A stretch of DNA of 64,000 nucleotides from Gracilaria gracilis (Eukaryota; Rhodophyta; Florideophyceae; Gracilariales; Gracilariaceae), in the NCBI GenBank assembly GCA_030374805.1, contig JARGSG010000200.1:744001-808000 (forward strand), in the 5' to 3' direction. Both the position numbers and the translations under genes were made by a program. Positions within the stretch are counted from its first letter, which is position 1. Every line of letters starts with the position of its first letter. The notes below the pieces were generated by a model. The model had not been told where the DNA came from. It saw only the letters and a program-made list of their open reading frames with translations, and searched no databases. Below, in pieces: positions 1-9,790 of this stretch.

Positions 1-1302
1 TCTTACAAAATAATAATCTCGAAGAGATGTTTTTTACGGTTCTGTGATGAACAAAAGGACAAAAGATTCTTATCACTGATATACGAAAGGAAATAGATAA
101 GCACAAAGCCGAAGCTACAGCATCTGAAAAACTGATAAAGGGCTAGTTTGGCTCCCTCTACTTAAAAATATAGCAGTTTTGCACAACTATTTGAAATCTA
201 ACTTTTCAGTTTGAAACATTAATAGCTCGCATCGAGATGTAGGTTTCTGCTGCTTTTTTGATTTTATTGTATTCCTTGCATGCCCCTGGTCATTGAATGA
301 CAGAAAAATTTATATTGAGAACTTGTTTAAAGCAATAGCAGTTCGTTAAATTGTTAGCATTGTTGTTTATCACTCTTACACTGATGTTTTAATTACATTT
401 TACAAAATGACGAGAAAACCGGAGATTAGTCTTCCTTTTCTAAAAATTCTTGTTATCGATCAAATTGTACTTACATATTCGGAGAAACTGATAAAAAAAT
501 TGACGGAGTGAAAACACAATTGATAGCAACTCTCCGTAATTAGACGACAAAAGTCGCTTACGCCGCTCAATGTATGAAACAAAACAAAAAATGTTCCAGA
601 ATAAGCGGACAAGAGCCACCTAAAATTAACGGTAGCCAAAGAAACGAATACAATTCCCTAATTCACGTTGTTCCAAAACGAGGAACACCAACACGTGCTG
701 GACGTACCTTTACTTTCGAAATGACCACCAGCCCTGCTGGATACAATTCAAACACGATTACACCGCCGAGGAGGTGGCTAGCGGTCACCACACTGTGAAC
801 GCCCAAAGCTCAATCCGTAACCGCCTTGGTGTGCTTTTTGGAGATCCATGGTCACCGTTCCCAATCTGGGAACGAAATCGTACAACCTGAGAACACACAC
901 CACCTGGACACCCAAAGTTCAGGGTCACCGCTGTGGCCAGTTTGGCTTGCTCCAAACTAACTCGTCTGATTGGGGAGGTGGGCCACCCACCCGCAGTTCC
1001 ACAAGCTGAATGAAGACCTGCCGGTATCGTTTGTTGGTAGCGTAACGGATCGGGAAATAGTCGATAAGCGACATGATTCCCAACCGAGGTTCACCCTGTC
1101 GCATTTAAGCAGCAGCTCTCTGCCCTCCCAGTTATCGACAGACATCGCAACTCGGCTTGGCACAGAAGCACTGCCGTCGCTTTCCTCATCATAATCACAG
1201 CAAAGCAGTTGCTGTTCTTCGCCTCGGTTCCCACCAGCCCCTCTTGGCCGCAGTTCTTCTACTTTTACTATCTTTCCTTTCTGTTCAACGTATTTTTTGG
1301 CC
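1..1302. other. Intergenic region upstream of the catalase gene
   Basis: AT-rich in the first 550 bases, then closer to balanced composition towards the catalase start. Open frames here are short and overlap on both strands without family similarity, so none is called. Three copies of GGTCACC lie between about 785 and 930, which could be promoter-proximal sites, but no TATA box is obvious. The last 300 bases before the ATG at 1303 must contain the catalase promoter and 5' leader. Confidence 0.5.
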
Positions 1303-2832
1303 ATGACGTTCCTGAAATACTTGTTCGCCGCCGTGGTGATCCAAATCTGCACAGGGCATCAGATTCTCACAGGGGAGACTGGACGATATGCAGGCTCCAA
1401 TCAACACTCGCAGTCAGCATCTATTCACGGCCCACTTCTTCTTCAAGATATCTACATGCTGGAAAAGCTGCGTCGATTCAACCATGAACGTATCCCAGAA
1501 CGCGTTGTACATGGACGAGGAGCAGGTGCACACGGATACTTTCAACCCTACCGTTCCCTGGCTCATCTTACCAGAGCGAAGCTTTTCAACACCAACGATA
1601 AGACAGAAGTGTTCGTGCGCTTTTCAACTGTGATTCATGGAAAACATTCCCCGGAAACCGTCAGGGATCCAAGAGGATTCGCTATCAAGTTCAAGACCGA
1701 AGAGGGAAATTGGGATCTGGTTGGAAACAACTTGCCGGTGTTCTTCATTCGAGATGTTATCAAGTTTCCGGACATGGTGCACAGCCTGAAGCCCGACCCG
1801 GTCACAAACTTGCAAGACCCAAACCGTTTCTTTGATTTCTTCTCCGCGCTGGGCGGAATGGCCACCAACATGCTCACTCACATTTACTCGGATCTTGGGA
1901 TTCCGGCATCCTATCGGTTTATGGATGGCAACTCCGTGCATGCTTACAAATTTGTCAACGCGGATCGAAAGGTCACATATGTCAAATTTCGTTGGTTTAC
2001 CAATCAAGGTGTCCGAAACCTCACTCGAAAGCAGGCAGCGCGCATTCAGTCTGAGAGTTTCAGTCATGCTACCAAGGATCTTTACGACGCTATTGAACGT
2101 AAGGCTTTCCCGTCTTGGGAGCTGGCTATCCAAACCATGAAGCCGGAACAGCTCGACGACTTTGAATTCAACCCTCTCGATGCGACAAAGGAGTGGCCCG
2201 TAGATCAATTCCCTTTCACCCCAATCGGCAGAATTGTGCTTGACCGAGTCCCGGCCAATTTCCACATCTTCTCAGAGCAATCTGCTTTCGACCCGGGCAA
2301 CTTCCTTCCCGCAGCCATCGAGCCTTCCGAGGACCGTTTGTTACAAGGACGTCTGGTGTCCTACCACGAATCTCAGACACACCGTCTTGGTTCCAACGCA
2401 TTCCATCTACTCTCCGTGAACAAACCCATATCAGAGGTTCACACTTACAATCAGGACGGAGTAATGACCTATGAGCATGCATGGAATGGATCCATCAACT
2501 ACGAACCGAACAACTCGCCGCATTCTTACCTCGAGGATTCTGCTTACAAGTACTCGAGCATGCCTGTTTGTGGAAGTTACCAACAGGCAGCAATTGAAAA
2601 GACTCTCAACTTCAAGCAGGCAGGTGAAACATACCGCAGATTCTCTAGAAGGGATCAAAATAATCTGGTGGACAACCTTGCAGCCGATCTGGTTCAAGTG
2701 AGGGCAGAAAATGTGAGGAATATGATGTGTGCACACTTTTACAAGGCCGATGAACAATATGGACGTCGCGTTTCGTCAAAGGTAGACTGTAACATGGACG
2801 TGGTCAAAAAGGTTGCGCTCGATCTTAAATGA
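1303..2832 (+). CDS. Heme catalase with N-terminal signal peptide (secreted or endomembrane)
   Basis: Monofunctional heme catalase (2 H2O2 to 2 H2O + O2), 509 residues, single exon, the usual length of small-subunit catalases. Seen directly: the distal-histidine segment VVHGRGAGAHGYF near residue 65, the GNNLPVFFIRD heme-pocket segment with its Asn, the FxFNPLDATKEWP region, and the proximal-heme segment LVSYHESQTHRLG carrying the axial Tyr and Arg. The open frame extends two codons further to a TTG, but the first ATG is at 1303. From there the protein starts MTFLKYLFAAVVIQICTG, a short basic and hydrophobic stretch typical of a cleavable signal peptide. There is no C-terminal SKL-type peroxisomal signal (it ends LDLK). 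A secreted or vacuolar H2O2-scavenging role is inferred; the catalase assignment itself is secure. Confidence 0.93.
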   Translation: MTFLKYLFAAVVIQICTGHQILTGETGRYAGSNQHSQSASIHGPLLLQDIYMLEKLRRFNHERIPERVVHGRGAGAHGYFQPYRSLAHLTRAKLFNTNDKTEVFVRFSTVIHGKHSPETVRDPRGFAIKFKTEEGNWDLVGNNLPVFFIRDVIKFPDMVHSLKPDPVTNLQDPNRFFDFFSALGGMATNMLTHIYSDLGIPASYRFMDGNSVHAYKFVNADRKVTYVKFRWFTNQGVRNLTRKQAARIQSESFSHATKDLYDAIERKAFPSWELAIQTMKPEQLDDFEFNPLDATKEWPVDQFPFTPIGRIVLDRVPANFHIFSEQSAFDPGNFLPAAIEPSEDRLLQGRLVSYHESQTHRLGSNAFHLLSVNKPISEVHTYNQDGVMTYEHAWNGSINYEPNNSPHSYLEDSAYKYSSMPVCGSYQQAAIEKTLNFKQAGETYRRFSRRDQNNLVDNLAADLVQVRAENVRNMMCAHFYKADEQYGRRVSSKVDCNMDVVKKVALDLK

Positions 2833-3487
2833 GTTGTGGTATACAGGCACAAGATTGTTGAAGAAGCTTCGAGAAAGCTATAGAAACAACTAGAAACTTT
2901 AATAGAACATCCCAACGAAAGTCTAGAATATTCTATTGATCAATAAAAAGTCATTGAGGATCTGCGTTGGCGTATATCTTTAGTCACCGTCATTAAACCC
3001 TCGAAAACGCCTATGTAGGAGAAAAGATAAACGCAGAAGATAGGAAAAGGTATGGGGCTTTGCACACAGACAATCAACTCATATGCTTCCAATTTAATTT
3101 CAACCAAAATGTTTTGACGCAACAAAACCAAATAGAGACATCCAAGATGGTAAAGTATGAATGGTTGTGGGTCTATGCGGTACTGGCACTCAGGTCCTCA
3201 GTGAAGAAGAAAGTAGGAATGAAAGAACACAAACCAAAACAAGTATGTTATTGCACATAGTTTAGATAGTGCAAAAGGCACGAAAGTTGGAAAGCAACCG
3301 ATCAATAATGGGCATTGGAAGAGAGGGCAAATGTTCAAAATGCTATAGGAAAACCAAGGCAAAACAAAAGCGAGTAGACAGAGAGAGCATCCAAAGGATT
3401 AATGAGCCAGACCAGGCTCGGTCTGCTCTCTGTTGCTGTCATTAGAGTATCTCAACCATAAAGATAGGCTTCTTAAAATAGATGCAC
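2833..3487. other. Intergenic region downstream of catalase
   Basis: AT-rich, no coding signal I can support. An AATAAA-like signal (caataaaaag) near 2941 is a plausible polyadenylation signal for the catalase mRNA. Confidence 0.4.
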
Positions 3488-4003
3488 TAGTGTCTATTCG
3501 ACCGGAATTTTGACCTCATATGAGGTCAGCGTGACCTCATATGAGGTCAATTTCGCTCTTGAGAAATAATTGAAAATCAACCTTTTTGAATATTTGAAAA
3601 TGAGCCACACAGAGAGCTGTATTGGGTACAGGAAGAAGTAAAAACTTTTCATAGTTCCTCTTAGACATACAGAGTAGAAAATTACTTAAACAAAGCTTTA
3701 ATGCTCAGCTTTAAAACCATATGCAATTCGTTTAGTACATGCAGATAGATGCAAAGTTAAACAGTAAACAAAAATTTTGGGGTTCAGAATACCTTCAAAA
3801 AGAGGTAAAGTGCAAATTATGGTTTCTTTCGTCTAGTAAAGCTAAAGTTGGACGATAATGCAACGAAAGATAAAGCGCTTGGCATTTCGTTCGTATGTAA
3901 AACAAGTAGTAGATTTCAGAAATTGTAGAGATACGAAAAAATATTTGTTGGCCTCATATGAGGTCATTTGACCTCATATGAGGTCAATGTCGAATAGACA
4001 CTA
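3488..4003. mobile_element. MITE-like element with terminal inverted repeats and palindromic subterminal repeats
   Basis: A 516-bp non-coding element. Its ends are a 15-bp perfect inverted repeat: TAGTGTCTATTCGAC at 3488-3502 and its reverse complement at 3989-4003. Just inside each end sit two copies of an 18-bp palindrome TGACCTCATATGAGGTCA (3511-3528 and 3532-3549; about 3949-3966, slightly degraded, and 3969-3986). If the outer TA is the target duplication, the ends resemble Tc1/mariner-type miniature elements; CTAG on both sides is an alternative reading. No transposase is encoded. The family is not one I recognise. Confidence 0.7.
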
Positions 4004-4583
4004 GAGTGCGGTTGTAACCAAGCAGGCGACCCCGAAAGCCTGGACGTTATAACTGCGTGTACCATTGTATCTCTATAGCTGTCAGCTCCAGGAGATATGT
4101 AGCTTCATGGGATACGTTGATGATCGAGTGACACGATACTCCAAGAGATGTGCAGTGCAATACTTGTATGTGACATGGAAGGGGTCTGTTCCATGATGAG
4201 CTTGCTGTGGAATATGGACATGAAAGAAGTGTTCAATGTAGTAAAAGGCGTTTCCAATGCACCGTAAAAGTGTTAGAAATGTATCCTGCAGGGCTGGTAG
4301 CCAATTTGGTAATACGTTTTAGCTGTGACAAGTAGTATTCAAGAACAAGAGGTGGTTGCCACTCTGAACATCCTGAACAATAAGCTAATCTACAACTTTC
4401 ATCTGTCAACTGAACAATCGTTTGTTGCTTGTCAGTGGTCGGCTGCGGCTTGTGAGGATGAAGATATGGCGTGTGTGCGTGAGGCGACGCGCATCTGCTC
4501 TACGGCGTCGCCGTCCGGCAACATCGACAGCGACCTGTTGCCCGCGTTGCCCTGCTTGAGCGGCGCAGCACGGGTGCCACGGA
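4004..4583. other. Intergenic region
   Basis: No gene supported. A 117-residue open frame at 4325-4678 has no recognisable domain and runs into the hairpin element that follows, so it is treated as chance. Confidence 0.4.
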
Positions 4584-4904
4584 CGGTTTTGAGACGGAAA
4601 ATTCTTATGTCTACTGAGCTAGACATAAGAAGAGCCAACCAGATGTTGAGGAAAAACTCAAAACAGAATGCTGCATGATGGCTTCATGATGTAGCTGTAG
4701 AACAACTTGTACACGTGGGGATGAGGGTTTCAATAAAACGTTGCAATCCACACTTTCTTATGTCTATCCTACTAGACATAAGCAAAATTGACACTCGGCA
4801 AACTAGAAGCCAATTGCTATAGTGCCATACAGTGTTTTACCCAATCATATTGACAGCTTATGTCTATTGAGATAGACATAAGCTTCCCGTCTCAAAAGGG
4901 TTAA
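4584..4904. mobile_element. Small hairpin-rich element with a TTAA/CCC-type right end
   Basis: Three 26-bp palindromes with arms CTTATGTCTA and TAGACATAAG around a 6-nt loop lie at 4604-4629, 4757-4782 and 4857-4882. The outer two are flanked by matching inverted ends containing TTTTGAGACGG (4587-4597; reverse complement at 4887-4897). The right end reads GGG-TTAA at 4898-4904, the arrangement of piggyBac-type elements (TTAA target, CCC start). The left TTAA-CCC is not preserved. Non-coding, about 320 bp, so probably a degraded miniature element rather than a gene. Confidence 0.55.
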
Positions 4905-5099
4905 CTTGTTACCACGCGCAGCGCAGTGGGAGAATCCGATCATCCTATCGTTCCAAACTTCTACCTGCTGCGCAAATCAGATGGCGGCACGTAGGCGCTC
5001 TTGTTGCCTTTCTTCGGACTCTGGATAGGGTAAGCGGGACCCTATGGCCAGCTCCCGGTGGGTTACGTGCAACAGCATTGTTTTGGTTTGGATGACCGT

Positions 5100-8000
5100 T
5101 TATTGTTGCACTTGACAGAATCGGTAGCCACGTCCAGATTGGTAAAAGAAGCCGAGCTTGCAGGTGCGGTAAAGCGTACCACTGGGCACATCTGCGGTGC
5201 CGAGCCGCAGACGGTGGTGTTGCGAGTCGCTGAGCTCGAGCTCCAATTTGGTCGAGCCCCATGGACAGGGCGGCGGCGGTGGCGGATGCGGCATACAAGT
5301 GGAGTGCTCCAAACTGCACACGTGCGCGCTGCCATCGTCAAGCCAAACGACGGCGCTCGCGCTGCGCAGCGAAACGGCACGTGGAAAGGACCGAGCGGGG
5401 AGACAGAAAGTGTGCGTGGCCACGTGCGCTGCCACGTCCCACACGCGCAACGTCCTGCCACGAAACGCCAACGCCACGCGCGTGCCGTCTGCGCACATTC
5501 CCAAGCACATGACCGGCTCCAGGCAGAGCAGCTGCTCGCCAACAGCGGAACCGCGCTGCGTGTCCCACACGTGCACCTCCTCCCATGACCCTGACGCGGC
5601 GCGCGCGCCGTCCGCGCTCATCGCCACGCATAACACGTCGCCGCTGTGGCCACACAGCGGCTCGCCGACGGCACGCGCACCGTGAACGTCCCAAACTCGA
5701 ACCGTCGCGTCCCGACCGCCGGACACGAGTCGCTGCCCGTCTGCGCTAAACGAAACGGCCAACACCCACCCGCTGTGCCCGCGCAGCGCCTCTGGCAGCA
5801 GCGCGCCGCTCTCGCCGTCCCACAGCCGAATCGTCCCATCTTCTGACCCCGACGCGATCCGATTCCCGTCCGCACTCACGGCCACGCACCGTATCGCCTC
5901 GTCATGACCGTCTTCATCGCCGCTCCCAATCTCCGCCTGCACACCACTCATGTCCCACACTCGAACGGTTCCGTCTCCACCAGCACAAAGTCCCTCTGAG
6001 CCGTCTCCAGATATTCCAACGTAGCAAACGGCTTCCCCGTTTCGAAGAACTGCCTTTACGGCGCCCCCATTCTCACGCTCCCACAACCCAAACGCTCCAT
6101 CCCACGATCCCCAAAGAATCTTGGTGTCTTCTGCAGCAAACGCCACACTCAACACCCAGCCTCCAACCTCAGCAACCCCCAAGCATCTCCCTGTTTCTGC
6201 ATGCCAAACCCGGATACTTCTATCCCCTGATCCGGAAGAAACCATTTCCCCATTTCCACTGAATGCCACACACTCTACTGCACTTCCATGTCCCGATAGC
6301 GCCTCACAAACTGCTTCTCCGTTCTCCACGTGCCATATCCATATCGTACCGTCATTCAATCCACACACAACCTTTCTTCTACTCCCACTCACAGCGACAC
6401 AATTCACACCCTCTTCTCTCCCAGTCACCAATTCACGAGGCGCGTCACCGCCCTGCACGTTCCACACTAATACCTTTCCATTACCTTCAAGCCCACACGC
6501 AACCCATCTTGAGTCCTCGCTCACACAAATGCACCGAGTTCCAGCCGTCTTCTGTCCTATCTCAGTCCGCACACGCAACTCAGCGTCCCATTTCATCACA
6601 TGACCGCCATCATCCACACATACAACTGTTTGTCCATCGTTTGACATCGCAACGTTATCAAAACTTCCTACCATTTCGACTGTGCTTCGACTTCCGTACT
6701 TCACATTATACTTCACTATTCGCACTATACGATCCTTACTGCGGCAGAACACCCTCAGATCGTTCCCCTTCTTCACTGCTCTATAAACGTGCCCACCTAC
6801 TGAAATGCTCTCCAAAACAGCCCCTCCTGCAGCTGTCAGGAAACCTTTCTTTGCTTTCAGCCATGGTCTGTCTGCTATCTCTTCAACCTCCTTCACAAAC
6901 CTCCGTATGATTTTGCACTTCTCCGAGTACCCTACCAGACGTCCGTACAGCTGAAAGTGTGCTTCCCGAGCGTTCTCAATCAAAGCATGGTAGCTCAATC
7001 GCGCTGCATGTGCAATTACTCCCAAAGCCCTCTTCTTCTCCTCCTTTCTTTCCATATCAGAACAATCCAAAGCCTGATTACCGGTGGAAATGTCACTCTC
7101 AACCCCAAACACTCCACCAGTCTGCAGACGCTTCACCACCCACTGCGGTTTCAACAGCAACCAAATCAATTCTTCATACTCCCCAGCTTCATGCAACAGA
7201 CGACCAACGTTATTCACGAGATATTCGTCATCATCTACCACATTCCACCATTCTCTTCTCTTCCTCTTGGTTGTACAGTCCACAACTGCCAGTTCGTTCT
7301 CAACCTCTCCCCCACCCACGTTGGATTTCCAGTGGCGTAATCGCTTCCGCTTCAACCAAGCACCAGGGGTTCTTATTTCTCTCTCCTCGGAATCCACACA
7401 AACCATATTCACTTCAGGTTCAACAGCATCACCACTGCCACTACAGTAGTTGTCCAACAAGCGCTTGAAATGCCGTTGCTTCTCATTCTTCGTATCGAAC
7501 AACAGCGCGTCAAGAATGTCGTCGTGAACACGCAGTACTGAACTCAGCTCTCTCTGGTTCTCCGGGATTGTGAAATCTACAACTGCAACAGAATTGAGTG
7601 CTTTCATCACTTCCAAAGCGCTCGTCTCCTCTCTCAAACCCCATAGCCGTCGAAGCATCGATACGGGCACTTCTTGCTGTTTCTTCAGTACACACAGAGA
7701 TCGATGCATCTCTCGAATAGAAAATAGGAAGTTCTCCTTCTTCGTTCTCTTCTCCCAACGAAGCTCCAGTACTGCGATAGATGCATTTGTGACATTCCGT
7801 ACCAGCCCATATCCCGTCACTTCGCCGTCAACCATCGTATTCGGTTCTCTCTGCAGTTTCTCATTATACAAACGCAGAGCATCTTGTTCGTGTCCCTTCA
7901 GATATGAGAAATACTTTCGAACGCCTGACCCAGTCACAGCGAGCAGTAAAGGAATCCCAGCACATGCTTCTACTATCCGTTCCAATGCTTCTTTGTTTTC

Positions 8001-9284
8001 CTCCTTGTCAATAGTGTACTGTTCCACTTCTGAGTGTTTCAGAAACATAACTCGCGAAGTTTCAGCTTCCCTTGGCCCAAAATGTATGCATTTGTCAGCC
8101 TCTTCGGCAAGTTCTTTCTCCCTAGTTGTGTATACAAGGCGGCTTTCTTTGTTAATCATATGAGCCAACACGGAGAACGTATTTGCGTCGAATCCGTTCG
8201 CCATCCAAACATCATCAACAAGAAATAGGCATGTGTGGCGCGCGAACCATATTCTTGCCTTATCCACGGCTTTCTGTAGTCGTTTCACGCTGCGTATGTT
8301 GCCTCCAAGCCGTTCATTTCCGGTCGCTTCAACAACACGGGCTATCTCCTGAATGAGCAAATCAATTCCAGCATCTTTGCCAAGACGCATGAACTGCACA
8401 CCATCTGGGAACCTCGATCGGACGTCCTCCACATCGTTTAAGCCCCGAAGGGCACACGTCTTCCCTACTCCACCTCGACCAGCCGCCACAACCGCCAGCA
8501 CTTTATGTGCCGAACGTTCGAGTACAGCTGTCTTTAACTTTCCCTCAAAGGAATCTAAGGACTCGTAGTCCAAAGTGAGTCTCGAGGGGTTGGGCGGAAC
8601 AGTGCCACCCTTTTCGAACTTTGGTTCATTTTGAGACGCCGTTTCACGCTCGAGTGGATGGTATTTACCGGCCAATTCAGGTCTCTCGTTTCGAAGGCGT
8701 TCTAAGATTCTGTTCTGTATCATGTGAATGAAGGATTCTCTGGTGGAGATCATGTTCGGACGGTCACTGTTAGATGCGCCGAGGTCGTTCTCGATGCTCC
8801 ACATTGTAGCGGCTGTGTGCAATGCATGCGAAACATCTCGGAGAGGAACTCTACCATCCATGGCGCGCTTGATGAGCCCGTGCTGAAGAAAGAGGCTGCT
8901 GTAAGTATCAAAGATGGCTGCGCCGCGGCAGTCGCGCGTGGTAAGACGGTAGAACACTGGGATGAGCAACGGAGGCGTGGTTTCAGTGGCTGAAGGGCGG
9001 TCGTAACGTTTGACGAAGGAAATAAGCTCACGCATGGGCCACTCCTTGGCAACAAATTCGGGACTCATGATGAAGACGCCGACAGGAGCGGTTTGCATGG
9101 CGTGGTCCATGACTTGTGGGCAATCGTCTCCGAGGCGAAAAGACTCGACGTCGAAGAAGACGGAGATGCCATGTCTGCAAAGTCGTTCAAACAATGGGCG
9201 GGCGATGGTTTCCTTGTCTTCCCCGGCATGGCTAAGGAAGATGTCGAATGACGGCGTCTGCGCGGAAGATGCTTTTGACGACAT
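5100..9284 (-). CDS. TIR-NB-ARC-WD40 protein (NLR-like immune receptor candidate)
   Basis: 1394 residues, one exon, ATG at 9284. A TIR domain spans residues about 12-160: opening FDIFLSHAGEDKE, BB-loop region GISVFFDVESFRLGDD, and SPEFVAKEWPMRELISF with the Trp and Glu (about residue 86) matching the NAD-cleaving glutamate of plant and SARM1-type TIRs. NB-ARC follows: P-loop GRGGVGKT at 269-276, Walker B CLFLVDDVW at 352-360, RNBS-B-like LVYTTRE near 383, GLPL-like AGIPLLL near 442. A region of roughly 370 residues without clear motifs leads to about a dozen WD40 blades (about 830-1325, strands ending VWDV, IWHV, LWDG and similar), enough for two propellers. WD repeats take the place of plant LRRs. 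The tail is proline-rich then basic. Role inferred: cytosolic sensor in which the propellers perceive a ligand, NB-ARC switches on nucleotide exchange and the TIR signals. The assignment of domains is firm; immunity is inference. Confidence 0.9.
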   Translation of the reverse strand: MSSKASSAQTPSFDIFLSHAGEDKETIARPLFERLCRHGISVFFDVESFRLGDDCPQVMDHAMQTAPVGVFIMSPEFVAKEWPMRELISFVKRYDRPSATETTPPLLIPVFYRLTTRDCRGAAIFDTYSSLFLQHGLIKRAMDGRVPLRDVSHALHTAATMWSIENDLGASNSDRPNMISTRESFIHMIQNRILERLRNERPELAGKYHPLERETASQNEPKFEKGGTVPPNPSRLTLDYESLDSFEGKLKTAVLERSAHKVLAVVAAGRGGVGKTCALRGLNDVEDVRSRFPDGVQFMRLGKDAGIDLLIQEIARVVEATGNERLGGNIRSVKRLQKAVDKARIWFARHTCLFLVDDVWMANGFDANTFSVLAHMINKESRLVYTTREKELAEEADKCIHFGPREAETSRVMFLKHSEVEQYTIDKEENKEALERIVEACAGIPLLLAVTGSGVRKYFSYLKGHEQDALRLYNEKLQREPNTMVDGEVTGYGLVRNVTNASIAVLELRWEKRTKKENFLFSIREMHRSLCVLKKQQEVPVSMLRRLWGLREETSALEVMKALNSVAVVDFTIPENQRELSSVLRVHDDILDALLFDTKNEKQRHFKRLLDNYCSGSGDAVEPEVNMVCVDSEEREIRTPGAWLKRKRLRHWKSNVGGGEVENELAVVDCTTKRKRREWWNVVDDDEYLVNNVGRLLHEAGEYEELIWLLLKPQWVVKRLQTGGVFGVESDISTGNQALDCSDMERKEEKKRALGVIAHAARLSYHALIENAREAHFQLYGRLVGYSEKCKIIRRFVKEVEEIADRPWLKAKKGFLTAAGGAVLESISVGGHVYRAVKKGNDLRVFCRSKDRIVRIVKYNVKYGSRSTVEMVGSFDNVAMSNDGQTVVCVDDGGHVMKWDAELRVRTEIGQKTAGTRCICVSEDSRWVACGLEGNGKVLVWNVQGGDAPRELVTGREEGVNCVAVSGSRRKVVCGLNDGTIWIWHVENGEAVCEALSGHGSAVECVAFSGNGEMVSSGSGDRSIRVWHAETGRCLGVAEVGGWVLSVAFAAEDTKILWGSWDGAFGLWERENGGAVKAVLRNGEAVCYVGISGDGSEGLCAGGDGTVRVWDMSGVQAEIGSGDEDGHDEAIRCVAVSADGNRIASGSEDGTIRLWDGESGALLPEALRGHSGWVLAVSFSADGQRLVSGGRDATVRVWDVHGARAVGEPLCGHSGDVLCVAMSADGARAASGSWEEVHVWDTQRGSAVGEQLLCLEPVMCLGMCADGTRVALAFRGRTLRVWDVAAHVATHTFCLPARSFPRAVSLRSASAVVWLDDGSAHVCSLEHSTCMPHPPPPPPCPWGSTKLELELSDSQHHRLRLGTADVPSGTLYRTCKLGFFYQSGRGYRFCQVQQ

Positions 9285-9635
9285 GGAAGGAGAATTAGCG
9301 TCTGCAGCGGGCTACGAACTGGATATTAGAGTGTGGGCGAGGTTGCGTTGGGGGTGAGTGTGGGAGGAGTAAGAGCGATCAAATAGCGTATGGGCGAAGA
9401 AAGCGCTGCGCAGCAAGATGAGCGTGGGAAGACTTGTCTTGGACAGGGCGCCAACGGTGATCTGCGCGATCACCAATATCCACAGCGCACGACATCGGGC
9501 TGCAGCCAATGAAATTGCTTGATCGCCATTTGAGAATCTTTTGTAGCGCACGGGGGGAGCGAACGGGGTGAAGCGAAGTGTAGATGTGACAGGGGCTGCG
9601 GCAAATTCACCATCAACAGTACTACAGGGACTTAA
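9285..9635. other. Upstream region of the TIR-NB-ARC-WD40 gene
   Basis: Holds the presumed promoter of the minus-strand receptor gene, whose start is at 9284. No TATA box or other site stands out. A TTAA followed by CCCTTGTCAGGC at 9632-9647 marks the start of the next repeat. Confidence 0.35.
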
Positions 9636-9790
9636 CCCTTGTCAGGCACGAGGAGAAGATCTCTTCCTGGTTCCCAAATTTGTGGAATAAACACCACGAA
9701 GAGCTTTTCGAGAGACAAGCACCTATACCCGGTACTTTTCCCTGGGAAGAGCGGTAAATGGTGTATTTCTATGTGCGAGCTTTCGCTCAG
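9632..9790. mobile_element. Orphan end of a TTAA/CCCTTGTCAGGC element
   Basis: TTAA at 9632-9635 is followed by CCCTTGTCAGGC, identical over 12 bases to the inward-reading right end of the element at 22294-23458. The next 120 bases contain the same kind of subterminal GAAGA-TCTTCC and TTTGTGGAATAxAC motifs found near the left end of that element. No matching opposite end with GGG-TTAA was found downstream, so this is probably a truncated copy. Confidence 0.5.

Noticed and set aside
574..798. 74-codon open frame in the first kilobase
   Set aside because: No domain, low-complexity Pro/Thr content, non-coding-like context; judged chance.
957..1352. 131-codon minus-strand frame overlapping the catalase start
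   Set aside because: Overlaps the catalase leader on the opposite strand with no recognisable similarity.
1624..2265. 213-codon frame antisense to catalase
   Set aside because: Mirror frame of a strongly supported gene; no domain.
4325..4678. 117-codon frame upstream of the hairpin element
   Set aside because: Extends through the first hairpin palindrome of a repeat and has no family signal.
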